A stretch of DNA of 64,000 bases, taken from contig NC_067295.1 in assembly GCF_020740795.1 (NCBI RefSeq), positions 5,394,501-5,458,500 of the forward strand, given 5' to 3'. The notes below the pieces were generated by a model that saw nothing but the letters and a program-made list of their open reading frames with translations, made no database searches and had not been told where the DNA came from. The position numbers and the translations under genes are program-made. Position 1 is the first letter of the stretch. Every line of letters starts with the position of its first letter. Shown piece after piece: positions 1 to 10,799 of this stretch. The stretch is from Apus apus. Taxonomy: Eukaryota; Chordata; Aves; Apodiformes; Apodidae.

Positions 1-1640
1 CAAGTACCCAGAGAGTTTTGGGAGGGCAGAGGCTTGGAAGTGATGATGGGAACCCAAATTCTGTGTGTGAGGGCACAGTCCTGTTGTACATTGGCTGTGT
101 CAGTGTCCCTCCAGTGCCGCAGCTGGTGCTTGTGACAGGGAAGGTCTGCACAGGGCTTTCCAAGGTGGGTTTGGGTCTGCGTCCCCTGTCCTCCCATACA
201 TGCGTCACACCTGGCTGGCAGCCCAGAGACCTTGTGGTACAGGAGGGCTCAGTCCCTCAGGGCTCATGAGGAGTGTCCTAGAGAGGTGACAAAAGTCATG
301 GGGCAGCTCAGTGCAGCCGCAGGCAGCTGCCTCCAGAGCTCTCCAGAAGCATCTCCCAGGAGTAGACACAACTCCCTTCAACCTCGGCCAGCAAGGAAAC
401 TTCTCAAAGCAGTGCAGGGCAGAAGCATCCACAGGTCCCTCTGCTCCTTTTCTCTTGTTTCATGGCTGCAGGGAAACAACAGCTCTCTCTTAAAAAAAAA
501 AAAATCTCTCTCAGAGCAGCTTTTCTCAGCATCTTCACTGGCCTCTCCAGAGGCTTCAACCTGTCCCACGCTGGGCACAGCCGCTCCTGCTGCCTCTGCC
601 CTGCCCTGCCTCTGCACTTCGCGCTCCTCCCCGCCTTTTGTCCCTCTCCCTACCTTTTTTTTCTTTTTGTTCATGCTCTCCAGTGGCAGAGCTTAGGTTG
701 CTGCAGGAGGGCGGTATGTGGACCTCTGGGTCCTCAGCACTGGCAGTGGCTTTCTATGCTGGCTCCCACTCCACTGGTCCCCATTGTCCCTTGCAGTTGG
801 GCAAAGCAAGGGAGAACACTTTCACTGGGCCTCCCCTCCTCCTCACTTGGTCTTTTGTCTTCCTGTGCCCCCTCCTCCCTGCTTGGCTGGGGGCCCTCTT
901 GCCTTGGATGCATTTGGGGCAATAGGATCAGCCTGGCTGGACAAGGTATTTTCTCTCTTTGCAGAAGCAGCTCAAGAGCTTTGGTGGTTGAACAGGAGAT
1001 AAGATAAAGAAGAAAAGAACCTAACAGGTCACAGGTGATTAAATTCTTCCTCTGTCCTCAGAGAGGTCTGTAAAGCAGCTGCCTTGGGGATGTGAAGGGT
1101 ACCATGGACAGGGCTCACCAGGACCGGTGCTGAAGCACCCAAGCAAGTCCACGTGTGGGGTGGTGGCTTTGAGGATACTGGGAGTTCTTCCCTTTTCTTG
1201 CCTGGCTTTTGTCTCAGCTCATCTTGTGGCATCTCATGGCGAGTGGACCACAGCTGCCAGGACTTCACCCTGTCTTGGAGGGTGAGAAAGGAGGCCGGAG
1301 GGTGCTCTGCTACGTGGCCATTGCATCATCACCCAAGGAGCCACCTGGAGCTCTCAAGACCAGTGGTGGGGCCCCATCAACTATAGGGTAGAGGGTGCTG
1401 CATCTGCAGGTACCTCCCTTGGAGGTACCATGGTTATGGAGGGGCCTACACCTTTTCTAACCCTCCTTTTCTCCAGCTGCAGTGAGTTTTGCATCTGGGA
1501 AGTGTTTAATTTAGAAAGGCCAGCGCTGCTGTATCACATTTCCTGTATTGGTCTCTGTTGGTTTATGACCACTGAAATCCTGGTGTGAAAACAGAATGGG
1601 GCTTTGATTTCATCTGCCCCTGCTGTTTTATGCCACTAAC
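1..1640. other. noncoding flank, 3' side of ELFN1
   Basis: No coding region can be supported here. The open frames are short, overlap one another on both strands and show no recognisable domain. Visible items are a run of 13 A at 492-504 and a short perfect inverted repeat at 1409-1429. In mammals MAD1L1 lies beyond the 3' end of ELFN1 in convergent orientation. I looked for a MAD1L1 terminal exon here and could not recognise one. Confidence 0.6.
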
Positions 1641-1810
1641 AACTTTGCATTTCTATAGCAGCTTTTATTCTAGGAACTAAACGGGCTTCACAGACAGGCA
1701 GTTAATTGATGGAGCTTCCCCAACCAGCCTACACCCTTGACACCACAAGGAAGCATTTTGCAGAGGAGGAAACAGAGGCAGAGAGGAGCAAAATGACTCG
1801 CCCCAGGTAA
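1641..1810 (+). repeat. MIR/CORE-SINE-like remnant
   Basis: The segment follows the layout of old amniote MIR-like elements. It has 'gcatttctatagcagcttttattctag' spacing of the proximal part, then an intervening AT-rich part, then the diagnostic tail 'gaggaggaaacagaggcag' and 'aaatgactcgcccca', which matches the family's 'gatgaggaaactgaggca ... cttgccca' core. Divergence is high, so it is an ancient copy. Boundaries are approximate and the exact subfamily cannot be assigned by eye. Confidence 0.6.
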
Positions 1811-3599
1811 AAGATGAACTTGGTGCTGATGTGCTGCTGCCTCCACAGCTAGGCTTTATGCTCTGCTGGTTGTACCATCACTCCTGGCTGCTGTGGAGAT
1901 GGTCATGAAGTCATGTACAAACTGGTGTGGGAACTGGTCTCAGTTCAGGGAGTGACTGAGGAAGGTCTTTTGGTTTCTATCAGTGACTCCCATTGCTGGA
2001 GCATCTGAGCCCAAATTAACTGAGGAACTGCCATTGCCTTTAACCATTCCAGCCTCGCTGACACCACGAAACAGTGCCAGGAGGCCCTGCCATCATTTCC
2101 CCCATCCATCCTTGCTGACCAACTCCTGTTTCTCCAGGAGGCACTCAGGGGAGGCACTCAGGGTTTGCAAGGGAAGGGGAGTTCAGCTGAAGGGTTTGCT
2201 TTAGTCCAGGTGCTACAGCTGAGATATGGGGAGGGACCCTCCAGGATGTCACGAAACACAAGAGGGGTGATCCTCAGCTCCCCTGTGTGCTGTGGGCAGG
2301 ATCTGGGGCTCTTGGAAGAGGGGAAAGAATATGACTTTGCTCACGTGAAATGAATATGTTCCTGGGGAAATTGCCTGCCTTTTATTATGAAACCCCACTA
2401 AAGGTTTGTTGTCTGCACAAATAACCAGGGAGAATGAACTTGTGCACTTCCCAGCCTGCTCTGTGTCTTCCTCACTCAGCTCCTTTCTGAACAAATATAA
2501 CCTCTCACAAGAATACCTGTCAAAATCGCTCTGAAATATTGAAATAACAGGATGGGATATGGTTTGCTTCTGGGCCGTAGTGCTCATCCATCAGGACTCA
2601 GGATGCCCATCCAAAGAGACTTGTAAGCAGGATGCAAGGGAAAAACTCTGGCAAGCAGCAGGGCCCCAAAGGGCTGCATTTCAGGAGCTTATGGCCTTGC
2701 TGTCCCAGCTTCCTGGGCTGCCACCCACCCACTGGGGAAGCAGAGCATCTTCCCAGCCCTCGTGTGGGCCCTGCTTCATGTCAATCGTGGGGTGAGACAT
2801 GAGGGCTTGCAACTCAGCTGGAGCTGATTGGGGCAAAATGTGTCCTTAAGCCACCAGCATGGCCTGGGATTACCTTCATGGCCTCAACCTCCTCCTCACC
2901 CCAGGTGTAGGGCATCATCTGTGAGTATTTTAGTGATAAGGCAAAAAAGCTATTGAGTCTTGGACAAGTATTGGAGAGCAGTGGTTGAAGGGCATGTGGC
3001 TGCTTGGGTGGAAACTAGACACAAATTACAGGGTCATCCCCTTCCCTTCCAGTCTTGGAGTCCTAAAGGCTGTTCAGAAGCTCCCCAGGGGGTCCATCTC
3101 CAAAGCCACTCATGAAATTTGAGCCAAATGGGGCTCCGGAAGGGGCTGCACTCACTGCTTGAGGCTGTGGCTGCTTTTAGGTCTGTCAGTGGGGGACCTG
3201 CTGGACACAGAGTGGTAGGAGTCCCAGGAGTGAGGGGTAGGACCCCTGTGTCTACTGTAATAGCTCTCATTATGGTCAAGCTGTAAAGGCTCATTGTCTT
3301 CTCCCTCAGCAAAATCACCCCTCAGTGTTGTCCTTTTCTGGAGAGCTGCTCTTGCCGCTCTAACCCATTGCTAGGAGCCCATCCTGTGGGGTAAGGGGAT
3401 ATCCCACCCCTCAGCACCTGGCCCAAGGACCACCCCTCTCCAGATACGTCTGTTTATGGGGAGAGACTGATACCTTTTAATTTGTGGGAGAAATCCCATT
3501 GCTTGGTGGCACCTGCTCAACCAAGAGCCCTTCACTTCTTATCCCCTTCCCTGTTCCTGTTGGTGATGGTCTCTCACCTGGAATAAGATGGAGAATTCT
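1811..3599. other. noncoding flank, no gene seen
   Basis: Ordinary mixed-composition DNA with no supported exon. A 13-bp direct duplication (gaggcactcaggg, twice in tandem) occupies 2138-2163. An ATTAAA hexamer on the minus strand lies at 3476-3481 and could serve as a distal ELFN1 polyadenylation signal if the 3' UTR runs this far, but nothing proves use. Confidence 0.5.
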
Positions 3600-3834
3600 G
3601 CTGTTCTGGATATAGTCTTTTTTTTTCTCAGTGTACTTGGAAGTGATGAGAACTTGGACACAGACACTTGTTGGGAGAAATCAAAACCAAACACTTAGAA
3701 AACAAAACACTCTTTCTCTCCAAAAAATATCCCATCAGCCAACCAACCAACTGCCAACCAACAAAAAAGTCCTTCAAATCAAACTCCATCTCTTTCTCTA
3801 AAATCCATGATTAAAACCTGGTACAAACAGGTGA

Positions 3835-3860
3835 ATATAGATATATATATATAGATATAT
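3835..3860. repeat. interrupted (AT)n microsatellite
   Basis: Alternating AT dinucleotides interrupted by single G residues. It sits inside the probable ELFN1 3' UTR. Confidence 0.85.
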
Positions 3861-4256
3861 TTTTAGTAGATGTAGTATTGTTTGTTTTTTTTTATCCTCT
3901 CTCTTTCTCATTATACAGCAAACATTGCAAATATAGAAATTTTCTCTGTACAGTTAATGACTTCGGTTTACCGTGCAATGTGTGGTAAAACCTCTCGGTG
4001 AGTGAAAATGTGAACGGGCCTTCAACCAGGTGAAAGTCTAAACTGTGGAAGACTCCGTTTGCAAAAACAGCCCAAAGGATGGAGCTCCTTCTGGTCTCTT
4101 TTTGGTTTGTGTTGCTGTTTTTGTTGCTGTTGATTTTGGAAGGGAAGGAAGGAATAACACAAAACTGTTCACAAAGAATCCACAAAATCACGGAATAGGG
4201 ACTCATGCAATGCAATATTGGGAAAGGCCAGACCTCAGCTCTCTGCCCGCTCTTTC

Positions 4257-4318
4257 ATTTTCTTTTTATATTCTTTTTTTTCTTTTTTCTTTTTTTTTTT
4301 TTTTTACAAAAAAAAATC
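4257..4318. repeat. T-rich / A-rich low-complexity tract
   Basis: Several long T runs broken by single C or A residues, ending in a run of nine A. In the ELFN1 sense direction this is an A-rich tract within the probable 3' UTR. It is a likely site of length variation and of internal oligo-dT priming in cDNA libraries. Confidence 0.85.
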
Positions 4319-4468
4319 AAAATGAAACAAAAATTTTCACTCCACAGTTTGTTTGTTTGTCAAGTTAGTGTTAAATTTGGTGCGTATCTCACCGACGTGA
4401 GGACATTTTAATATCTCACTTTATATATTATATAGAATATTTATAGATTTTTGTAATTTGTTCTCTCT

Positions 4469-4512
4469 TTTATTTTTATTGATTTATTTAATTTTTTTTA
4501 ATAGATTTTATT
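4469..4512 (-). promoter_or_regulatory. ELFN1: cluster of four AATAAA polyadenylation hexamers
   Basis: On the minus strand, AATAAA occurs at 4512-4507, 4488-4483, 4480-4475 and 4474-4469, about 90-130 nt past the ELFN1 stop codon. Their use would give a very short 3' UTR. AT-rich DNA produces such hexamers by chance, so proximal poly(A) use is an inference. A longer UTR with distal sites is equally possible. Confidence 0.4.
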
Positions 4513-4600
4513 TTGTTTTCAAAGACAGTCTGAGTAAAAATAGCTGCTGCAGATTTCTTTTGGTCCAGTTAGTTTGTTAAGTCATGAGTTGTGTGAGGAC

Positions 4601-6991
4601 TCAGGACTTTTGCTGGGCAGAGACACCCTTCCAGTAGTCTAAGATGTCGTGAAGATCCTCGTCTTTGGCAAACTGGACCTTTTTGCGCAGGGCGTGGCCG
4701 GCTGCCATGTACTCCTCCTCATCTTTGTGCCGCTTGCGGTTGAGTTTGAAGCGCTCCCAGATGCTGTGCGATGGTTTGCAGGTGTACTCTGGGCTGGAGG
4801 TGTAGCTCAGGTTGTGATATTGAGGAGAGAGCTGGGAATAGGCCAGGTCTCTGGGGCGAGGACGGGTCAGAGGCTCCAGGATAGAGGGCTTCCTCCCCGC
4901 CATGCTGTCGTGCTGGTCCCCTTGGTGCGAGCCGGGGTACGAGTGCCGGTGTTCGCTGTACTGACGGATCTTCTCCGCCTCTGCCCGCAGGATGGCCGCG
5001 GCCGGGGTCACAGTGAGGATGGTGTCAGTGGTGGGGGACGTCTTCTCGATGTATTTGGCTTCAGATTTGTGGCCCGATCCCTCGGAGCGGTAGGACCTGG
5101 GGCTCCGTATGGAGCCACTGGAAGAGGTGCTGGAACGTTTAGGGGCTGCTTCCATGCTGTGGTGCCGCTGGAGAGGGTGGTTGTAGCTTTCCTTGTAGAC
5201 GGGGGAGAGGAATCCGTGCTTGCTGGGGATCTGCTCTGATAAGAGTACCAGCTGAGGCTCCACTGTGGAGACTGCCCCCGATTTCACTCCTTGGAAGGAG
5301 GTGGACTCAGATTTCAAGGCATCGATGCAGTTGTTGATGATCTGGTTCACCTTGTCCACCTCCTTGGCAATGGTGGAGATCTCAGCCACGGAGCTCTGGG
5401 TGTCTGGCGGCAGGGACAGCTCACAGTCTCGCCTCTCGGGCTGGTCACCTGTCCTCACTTCCATGTAGTTGCCCTTGGTGGCCTTGGGTGTCTCGCTGGT
5501 GTCAATCAGCTTGTACTGCTCGACCTCACCAGCAGAAGGCAAGTAGGGGATGCGGGTCACTGTCTCCCCACCCAGCATCTGTCCCTGGGACAGCTGGGTG
5601 ATGCTGGTGGTTTCCATTTCTGGCCCATATTTCAGCTCGATGATGGTCTTCTTCATACTACCAGCAGCCTTTTTGTGCTTCTCCTCCTGCTGGCGCCTCT
5701 TTCGGAGACAGTAATACACAACTCCCAGGACAATCACCATGCCAAAGAGACAGCCTAGGATTGTCATGATATAATGAGTGGCAGTGGAAGGGGTGGGCAC
5801 TGGCTCCTTGCGGTTGGGTCTGGTGGGTGTGATGGTGACGCAGGTGTGGTTGTACTTGGAGTATTGGTGGACAGAGACTACACAATAGGTGTAATCTCTT
5901 TGTGCTACTAGGTTGCTCACGGTGATGTTCTCCTCCTTCTTCCTGAGCTTGGTGATCATGGAGGAGAAGCCGTTTTCGAACTGGGAGAGGATGTACATCT
6001 TGCTGAAGGGGTAGGGGATCTGAACGGTGAGGACGGCTGAGTTGTGGTTGAGGTGCTTCACCTGGATGTTGGGGCGCACCTCTGTCTCACCGATGGGCGT
6101 GAAGAGGGCGAACTGTGGGGTCGTGCCATCGCCAGAGGAGCACTCCTCCTCGGAGCAGGGGCTTTCAGAGGGTGTTGTGGTCACCTGGTACCTGGGAGGG
6201 ATAAAACGAGGGATCACAGTGTAGGAACCACCGGTGCAAAGGGAAGAGAGCATGCTCAGAGCATTGCGGTAGCCAGTCCGGCCTTGGCCTAACAAGTAGT
6301 AGCCCACGTAGTCGGGTGGGGAGTCGCACTGCATCCGATCATACGTGCGTGTCATGTTGGTGAAAGCCTCCAGCCATTGCAGGAAGCCGAGGAGCTCACA
6401 GGAGCAGTAGAAGGGGTTACTGTAGAGTTCACAGACAGAGAGCTTGTTTAGGCCCCGAAAAGTGTTGCTGTCGAGTCTCTGGATCCTGTTCATGGATAGG
6501 TCAATGTTCACTATGTTGGGGCACTCCCAGAAGGCATTGGGCGTGACAGTCTCAATGAGGTTGGCCTGGAGATAGAGGTACTCCAGCTTCCCCAGGCCCC
6601 GGAGGATGCCCTCAGTGAGGTTCCTCAGTCGGTTGTAACCCAGCTGCAGCACCTGGAGGTTGAACTGTCCTGAAAAGGCACCGTCCTCGATGTAGGAGAT
6701 CTCGTTCTTCGTCAGGTTGAGGTATGTCAGGTTGCCAAAGCGGCTGAGCGAGGCGTACTGCACGCTCTTGATCTTGTTGTCGTTCAGCCGCAAGTCCACG
6801 ATGGTGCTGTTGATTTGCTGGGGGATGGACTCGTAGGGAGGCTGGTTTTGGCTGCAGATGGCCAACCAGACAAAGCCCTTGTCCCCCTCAATGAGCCAGC
6901 AGTCTGCCCGCACCCCGCCGGTGTGCAGGAGAGAGACAGCTGCCACGCACACGCAGAGGGCTGACGTCACGGCCCACCGGCGACCTGCCAT
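4601..6991 (-). CDS. ELFN1: ELFN1, LRR and fibronectin type III membrane protein
   Basis: Intact single-exon frame of 796 codons ending in TGA. Layout: signal peptide about 1-29, with cleavage expected after GGVRA and before DCWLIEG; leucine-rich repeats about 62-190; a cysteine-bearing LRR C-terminal cap about 192-253 (NPFYCSC; Cys222 and Cys252); an acidic Ser/Thr/Pro linker; one fibronectin III domain about 306-390; a single membrane helix about 406-428; then a long cytoplasmic tail. The tail ends with KVQF (771-774), an RVxF-type PP1 docking motif, followed by DEDLHDILDYWKG. N-glycosylation sequons are at 61, 87, 92, 124, 212, 355 and 381. The protein closely resembles mammalian ELFN1 (PPP1R28), known as a postsynaptic adhesion protein that binds group III mGluRs in trans and whose tail inhibits PP1. 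It differs from ELFN2 in its N-terminus and C-terminal end. I chose the ATG at 6991 because MAGRRW aligns with the mammalian start; the in-frame GTG five codons upstream is not a credible eukaryotic start. Human ELFN1, as I recall it, is about 828 residues; the difference falls in low-complexity Pro/Ala parts. Confidence 0.97.
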   Translation of the reverse strand: MAGRRWAVTSALCVCVAAVSLLHTGGVRADCWLIEGDKGFVWLAICSQNQPPYESIPQQINSTIVDLRLNDNKIKSVQYASLSRFGNLTYLNLTKNEISYIEDGAFSGQFNLQVLQLGYNRLRNLTEGILRGLGKLEYLYLQANLIETVTPNAFWECPNIVNIDLSMNRIQRLDSNTFRGLNKLSVCELYSNPFYCSCELLGFLQWLEAFTNMTRTYDRMQCDSPPDYVGYYLLGQGRTGYRNALSMLSSLCTGGSYTVIPRFIPPRYQVTTTPSESPCSEEECSSGDGTTPQFALFTPIGETEVRPNIQVKHLNHNSAVLTVQIPYPFSKMYILSQFENGFSSMITKLRKKEENITVSNLVAQRDYTYCVVSVHQYSKYNHTCVTITPTRPNRKEPVPTPSTATHYIMTILGCLFGMVIVLGVVYYCLRKRRQQEEKHKKAAGSMKKTIIELKYGPEMETTSITQLSQGQMLGGETVTRIPYLPSAGEVEQYKLIDTSETPKATKGNYMEVRTGDQPERRDCELSLPPDTQSSVAEISTIAKEVDKVNQIINNCIDALKSESTSFQGVKSGAVSTVEPQLVLLSEQIPSKHGFLSPVYKESYNHPLQRHHSMEAAPKRSSTSSSGSIRSPRSYRSEGSGHKSEAKYIEKTSPTTDTILTVTPAAAILRAEAEKIRQYSEHRHSYPGSHQGDQHDSMAGRKPSILEPLTRPRPRDLAYSQLSPQYHNLSYTSSPEYTCKPSHSIWERFKLNRKRHKDEEEYMAAGHALRKKVQFAKDEDLHDILDYWKGVSAQQKS

Positions 6992-7034
6992 CTGGAAGGG
7001 CGGCACGGAGAAGGGGTTCCTGGTCTGCTGGAAG
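6992..7034 (-). other. ELFN1: ELFN1 5' UTR start with 3' splice-site candidate
   Basis: Reading the minus strand, a pyrimidine-rich tract ends in cttccag at 7034-7028. This would leave 36 nt of leader before the ATG. A second cttccag ends immediately before the ATG. Mammalian ELFN1 has its whole CDS in the last exon, preceded by noncoding exons, so a splice acceptor here is expected. Which AG is used, and where the upstream exons lie, cannot be decided without transcript data. Confidence 0.5.
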
Positions 7035-9750
7035 TGGGGAGCAGGACAGGGGCTGGGAAGACGTGGGCTAGTGCTTCTTCGGCAGCTTGGTGTGCCTCTC
7101 CCTTCTCCTCATGGCTTGGAGACGGGGGGGAAGCACCCGTGGAGAAAGCAGACCTTGGTGCCCACGGTCTGTGGCAGCCACCAGCCGGGGGCTACTACCA
7201 AGGCCTGGGTGGCTGAGGCTGGTCCCACATCACCAGGTCTCTGGCATCTTGGGGAGGGAGTCATGAAGTTAGGTGCCCGTGCGGAGGAGTCCCTCTGGGT
7301 TAGAGACAAGTTTTCCTCTCACTTTTTATATTACATCTCCTCGTTTTCTTTTTGCTGCCCATCGTGACACTGGTCCCCATCTCCACTGGCCTCTGTGGGT
7401 TTGGCTGTGGCCACTCAGTCCCTCAGCTCACCTGCACAAAACAAAACAGATGCACAAACTGAACACAAAGGATGGACAATTAGCATCTAGCAGTGTTGGG
7501 GATGCATCCAACCGCCCTCTTAAACGTTAGGCACTTGTCTTCTAACTCTGGCTACCAGCTTTCAAGGAGCCTTTGGTTTATTTGGGTGCTGTTGCCAGCA
7601 GTGTTTGGCAGCATGAAGGAAGGTGGTCACTGACCGTGGAGGTCACCCTACTTTGAGCATGTTGTCCCACGCCACATGACAGGCAGCAGAGAGATCAATG
7701 CACATCCAAGGCACCATTTGCCTGACCTATTTAGGTGTCTACCTTAGGAGGAGAGGAGTGATGCCCCAGAAGTGTCTTTTCCTCTCCGCTGAGAGTAGAT
7801 GAAGTCTAGACAGCTTGCTCTGATGTAGATTTGATGCTGCAGCGTTTTGCTGAGGGGAATCCTGACTGTCTCACGTGCTGGTGTGCGCAGCAGCGGTGCC
7901 CACAGAGGGGGCTGATGATTGAGGACACCATGTCTGACTGCATTGCTGCGTAGCATCTAGGAGGAGGCCCAGCATTAAGGGCCTGTCCTGTTCCTGGGAA
8001 CCTGAGCAGTAGTTTCAGGACACTCTTGACTACAAAACATGCAAGCGTCATTGTCCACCATCCGATGTCCTTGTTTGTAGTTGGGGCTTGCTGCCTATCT
8101 CCAAGACCTCTCTCTCCCTCCCAGGTAAAGTGATGCAGAGGTGGGGAGGACCCCCAACCATCTAGGTGCGTAGCAAGAGTATTTGCAGAAGACAGGATAA
8201 GGCCTTCTCTCCCCAGCTGGAAACAGGTGTTTGAAGACCAGCAAGAATGCTCACTAGACACAAACCTCTGAGGCTGCCACCAGCCTCCCTTCCCACAGAC
8301 AAAACTCTCATTCCTGGCTCACGTTTTCCATTATTTTTTCATGCGTTTTTGACTAAACATAAATATTCATGGACAGCCCTTCTACTTTGTTTCATAATTT
8401 CCTAGGGCAACAGGAGAAGTGGAGAGGAGGAAACTGCATGAGCATCAGTATCTCCCAGGTCATGCTCTTCCACTAGACGTGAAAATATCCACAAAATATC
8501 ATCCATGGACATCTCTACTACCAAACAGCTCTCCAGCCTGGTAGAACAGATGCAGTGAGGTGTTGTGGGAGAGGCAGAGTTGCCCACAAACAGAGAAAAT
8601 ATTATGGCCTATCTAGCAAAATCTTTCTTGGGACTTTCATTGGGAATGGGAGCTCTTGTTATCTCCCTTGTCCCAGAACAGACCTTAGGAGGAAGAGAAG
8701 ACACCACCAACACTCCTTGAAAACACAGCTGGTAGGAACTGGAGATTTCTTGAGCATCCATGAAGAAGACAGGGGCACATCTTACACCTAAATTATCTTT
8801 CATTGGATCTGCAAGACACTGTAAATCCAGCAGTTGGTTTCCAAACCATTTCCCAGTGCCCAGGCAGTGAGGGGACTGTGCTGGGTGCTGCCTGAGGCTG
8901 ATTGTCAAAGAGCATTTAGAGGCAGATGCCAAATCCTCACCCTTCTCATGAAGAAACCAGGTTCTTTTCCACCCATGATAACAGGCAGCGAAACAGAACA
9001 TGTATCACTGCAGAGACCTCTATTAACCATTCACTGTTTATACCTTGGTAAACAGGCCAGTAATAATAAGCAGTAAAACAGTTTATTTGTTCTTTCTGGA
9101 TTGCAAACGAGTCTATTCCCTGGTGGCACAATTGTGTTTCCATTACACATATAACAAGATCTGCTTTCGCATCAGCTCTCTGCACATGAGGTTCTCTGGC
9201 CACTTTGTCCTCCAGCAGATGCCCCACCAGCTGCTAGGGGAGGCGAGGCTGTGGGGGAGAACAACATCCAGAGAGCCAGTGTCCCCACAGAGGGCAGGGT
9301 GTGTCATACTCCCGTCTTGCAGACTGTACTGCCTGTGGTGGTTCTGCAGTTGTGTGTGGGTGAGATGTGCTGGCTCCAGGACAACACAATTCTGTGGGGC
9401 TCTGCCTGGGTACTTGCAGGTCTCCCTCTGCCCCCCCAGTGCCTGATGCTGTCCTATCCCAGCTACCTTTGGCAGAAAGCTCAACAAAACCAGGTTTTCA
9501 AAAGTTTGCTAGAAATGGAGTTTGGGTGGAAGAGATGCTGAGGGCAAGGCAGCTGAATCTCAGGTCTCCTCCTTCCTGGGGGTAGAAGCCTGGACTTCAG
9601 CATACTTGTACATTGCTACCCCAGCTGAAGCCCTTACAGCACTGCTGTGATACTGATGCTGCAGGTAATACCAGTTCCTGCTTGCAAGGATGTGCTGTCC
9701 CCCCCCCCCGGGATGGTTTGTCAGGACCTGGCAGCCCATTTTATCATAGC
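7035..9750. other. noncoding, probable ELFN1 intron
   Basis: No coding sequence can be supported. If ELFN1 has upstream noncoding exons as in mammals, this is intronic on the minus strand. Composition is mixed, without long simple repeats. I see no recognisable transposon until the CR1 tail that follows. Confidence 0.5.
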
Positions 9751-9915
9751 TGGGTGACAGAGCCCTGGGACAGGCTGCCCAGGGAGGTTGAAGACTCCCC
9801 TTCTCTGGAGATATTCAAGACCCGCCTGGATGCAGTCCTGTGGAATGTGCTCCAGGCAATCCTGCTTGGACTAGATGATCTCTAGAGGTCCCCTCCAACT
9901 CTGACAATTCTGTGA
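9751..9915 (+). mobile_element. CR1 LINE 3'-end fragment
   Basis: This is a textbook avian CR1 tail. 'gacaggctgcccagggaggtt' is followed by a block of the 'tctggagatattcaagacc' type, then 'ggactagatgatctctagaggtcc', 'ctccaactctgacaattctgtga'. The last part matches the terminal short-repeat end of CR1. It is 5'-truncated, as nearly all CR1 copies are, and encodes only the spurious translation of the tail. It is the least diverged CR1 copy in the window. Confidence 0.93.
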
Positions 9916-10799
9916 GTCCTTGGAGCCAGGGAGGGAAGGAAGAGGGACTGTGCTCCTTGGGATGCCGCGGGTGAGTTCCCCCCTTACCACCTTTCCAGCT
10001 GATGGGGGGCACAGGCTGCAGTGCCAGGCTTAGAAACATCTACTGTGATATCCCTCACGGCAGTGGGCAACTCAATTGACTTCTCTGTGCTCCAGTCTCC
10101 TTTCCAGCACCATGAGATAATGAAAGCACTTCATGGAGCTGTGGGAGACTGAAGGAAAGTGCACCAAGCTCATCTTGTTGTGATGAAAATCCCAGTAGAT
10201 GACTTGTGCTGCACATGGAGACTTTCTCCCCCTCCAGCTGCAAGCTGGGCTCTAGATGTGCCCACTCTCTTCTGTCACAGAGGCCAGCCTGGTCTCCAGA
10301 TCCTCAGACTGTCCAGTGAGAGTGCACATTGCACCTGAGGGTGTGGGAGAAGGGTTGTCCTGGCCTGCAGAGCCACCAGCAATGGCTCACCCTAGTTGTC
10401 CCTTATCTGCTGCCCACAGAGTATCTCTGTCTTGCTCCAAGGGCTTGTGCATATTGGGGAAGCCCTATCAAACTGAGACAGGACCAGCAGCAGGGAGAGA
10501 TGCATCCTGGCATATTCTCCTTAGCCAGCACTTATTCTGTCTCCTCCAACTCCCATTTTGACCCAGCCATCCTCTCTGGACCAGCTTGTGTTTGGGATTG
10601 CAGAGCCAGACCAGCCTTTTTTCTTGCAGAGGAAGGTTTCTTGTCACTCCTCCCTGGGGAGGCTGTGGGCTGCAGCCTGTGTCAGAGGGCACCAGCTAGT
10701 GGAGCAGGACAATCCTGTGAGCAAAGAGCAGAGACAGACCATCCATGGACCTTGCCAGGCTGAATCCCTTTTAGCCTTCTTATCACCTGTGTGCCTCCC
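9916..10799. other. noncoding, nothing recognised
   Basis: No exon, repeat family or regulatory motif that I can support. Short overlapping open frames only. Confidence 0.5.

Larger units (their letters stand above)
3600..4600 (-). other. ELFN1: probable ELFN1 3' UTR
   Basis: This kilobase directly follows the ELFN1 stop codon in the sense direction. It is markedly AT-rich compared with both the CDS and the DNA further out, and has long A/T runs typical of a neuronal 3' UTR. It contains several AATAAA hexamers (see the separate entry) and further A-rich stretches down to about 3,880. The true 3' end cannot be set from sequence alone; it could be as near as about 4,440 or run past 3,600. Confidence 0.5.

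Noticed and set aside
1..3600. Terminal exon of MAD1L1
   Set aside because: Expected by mammalian gene order beyond the ELFN1 3' side, but no matching coding sequence could be recognised in this part.
4649..5239. 196-codon plus-strand open frame opposite ELFN1
   Set aside because: It is the antisense shadow of the GC-rich ELFN1 tail coding sequence.
9613..9885. 90-codon open frame ending in the CR1 tail
   Set aside because: The C-terminal half is just translated CR1 3' UTR, a common spurious annotation in bird genomes.
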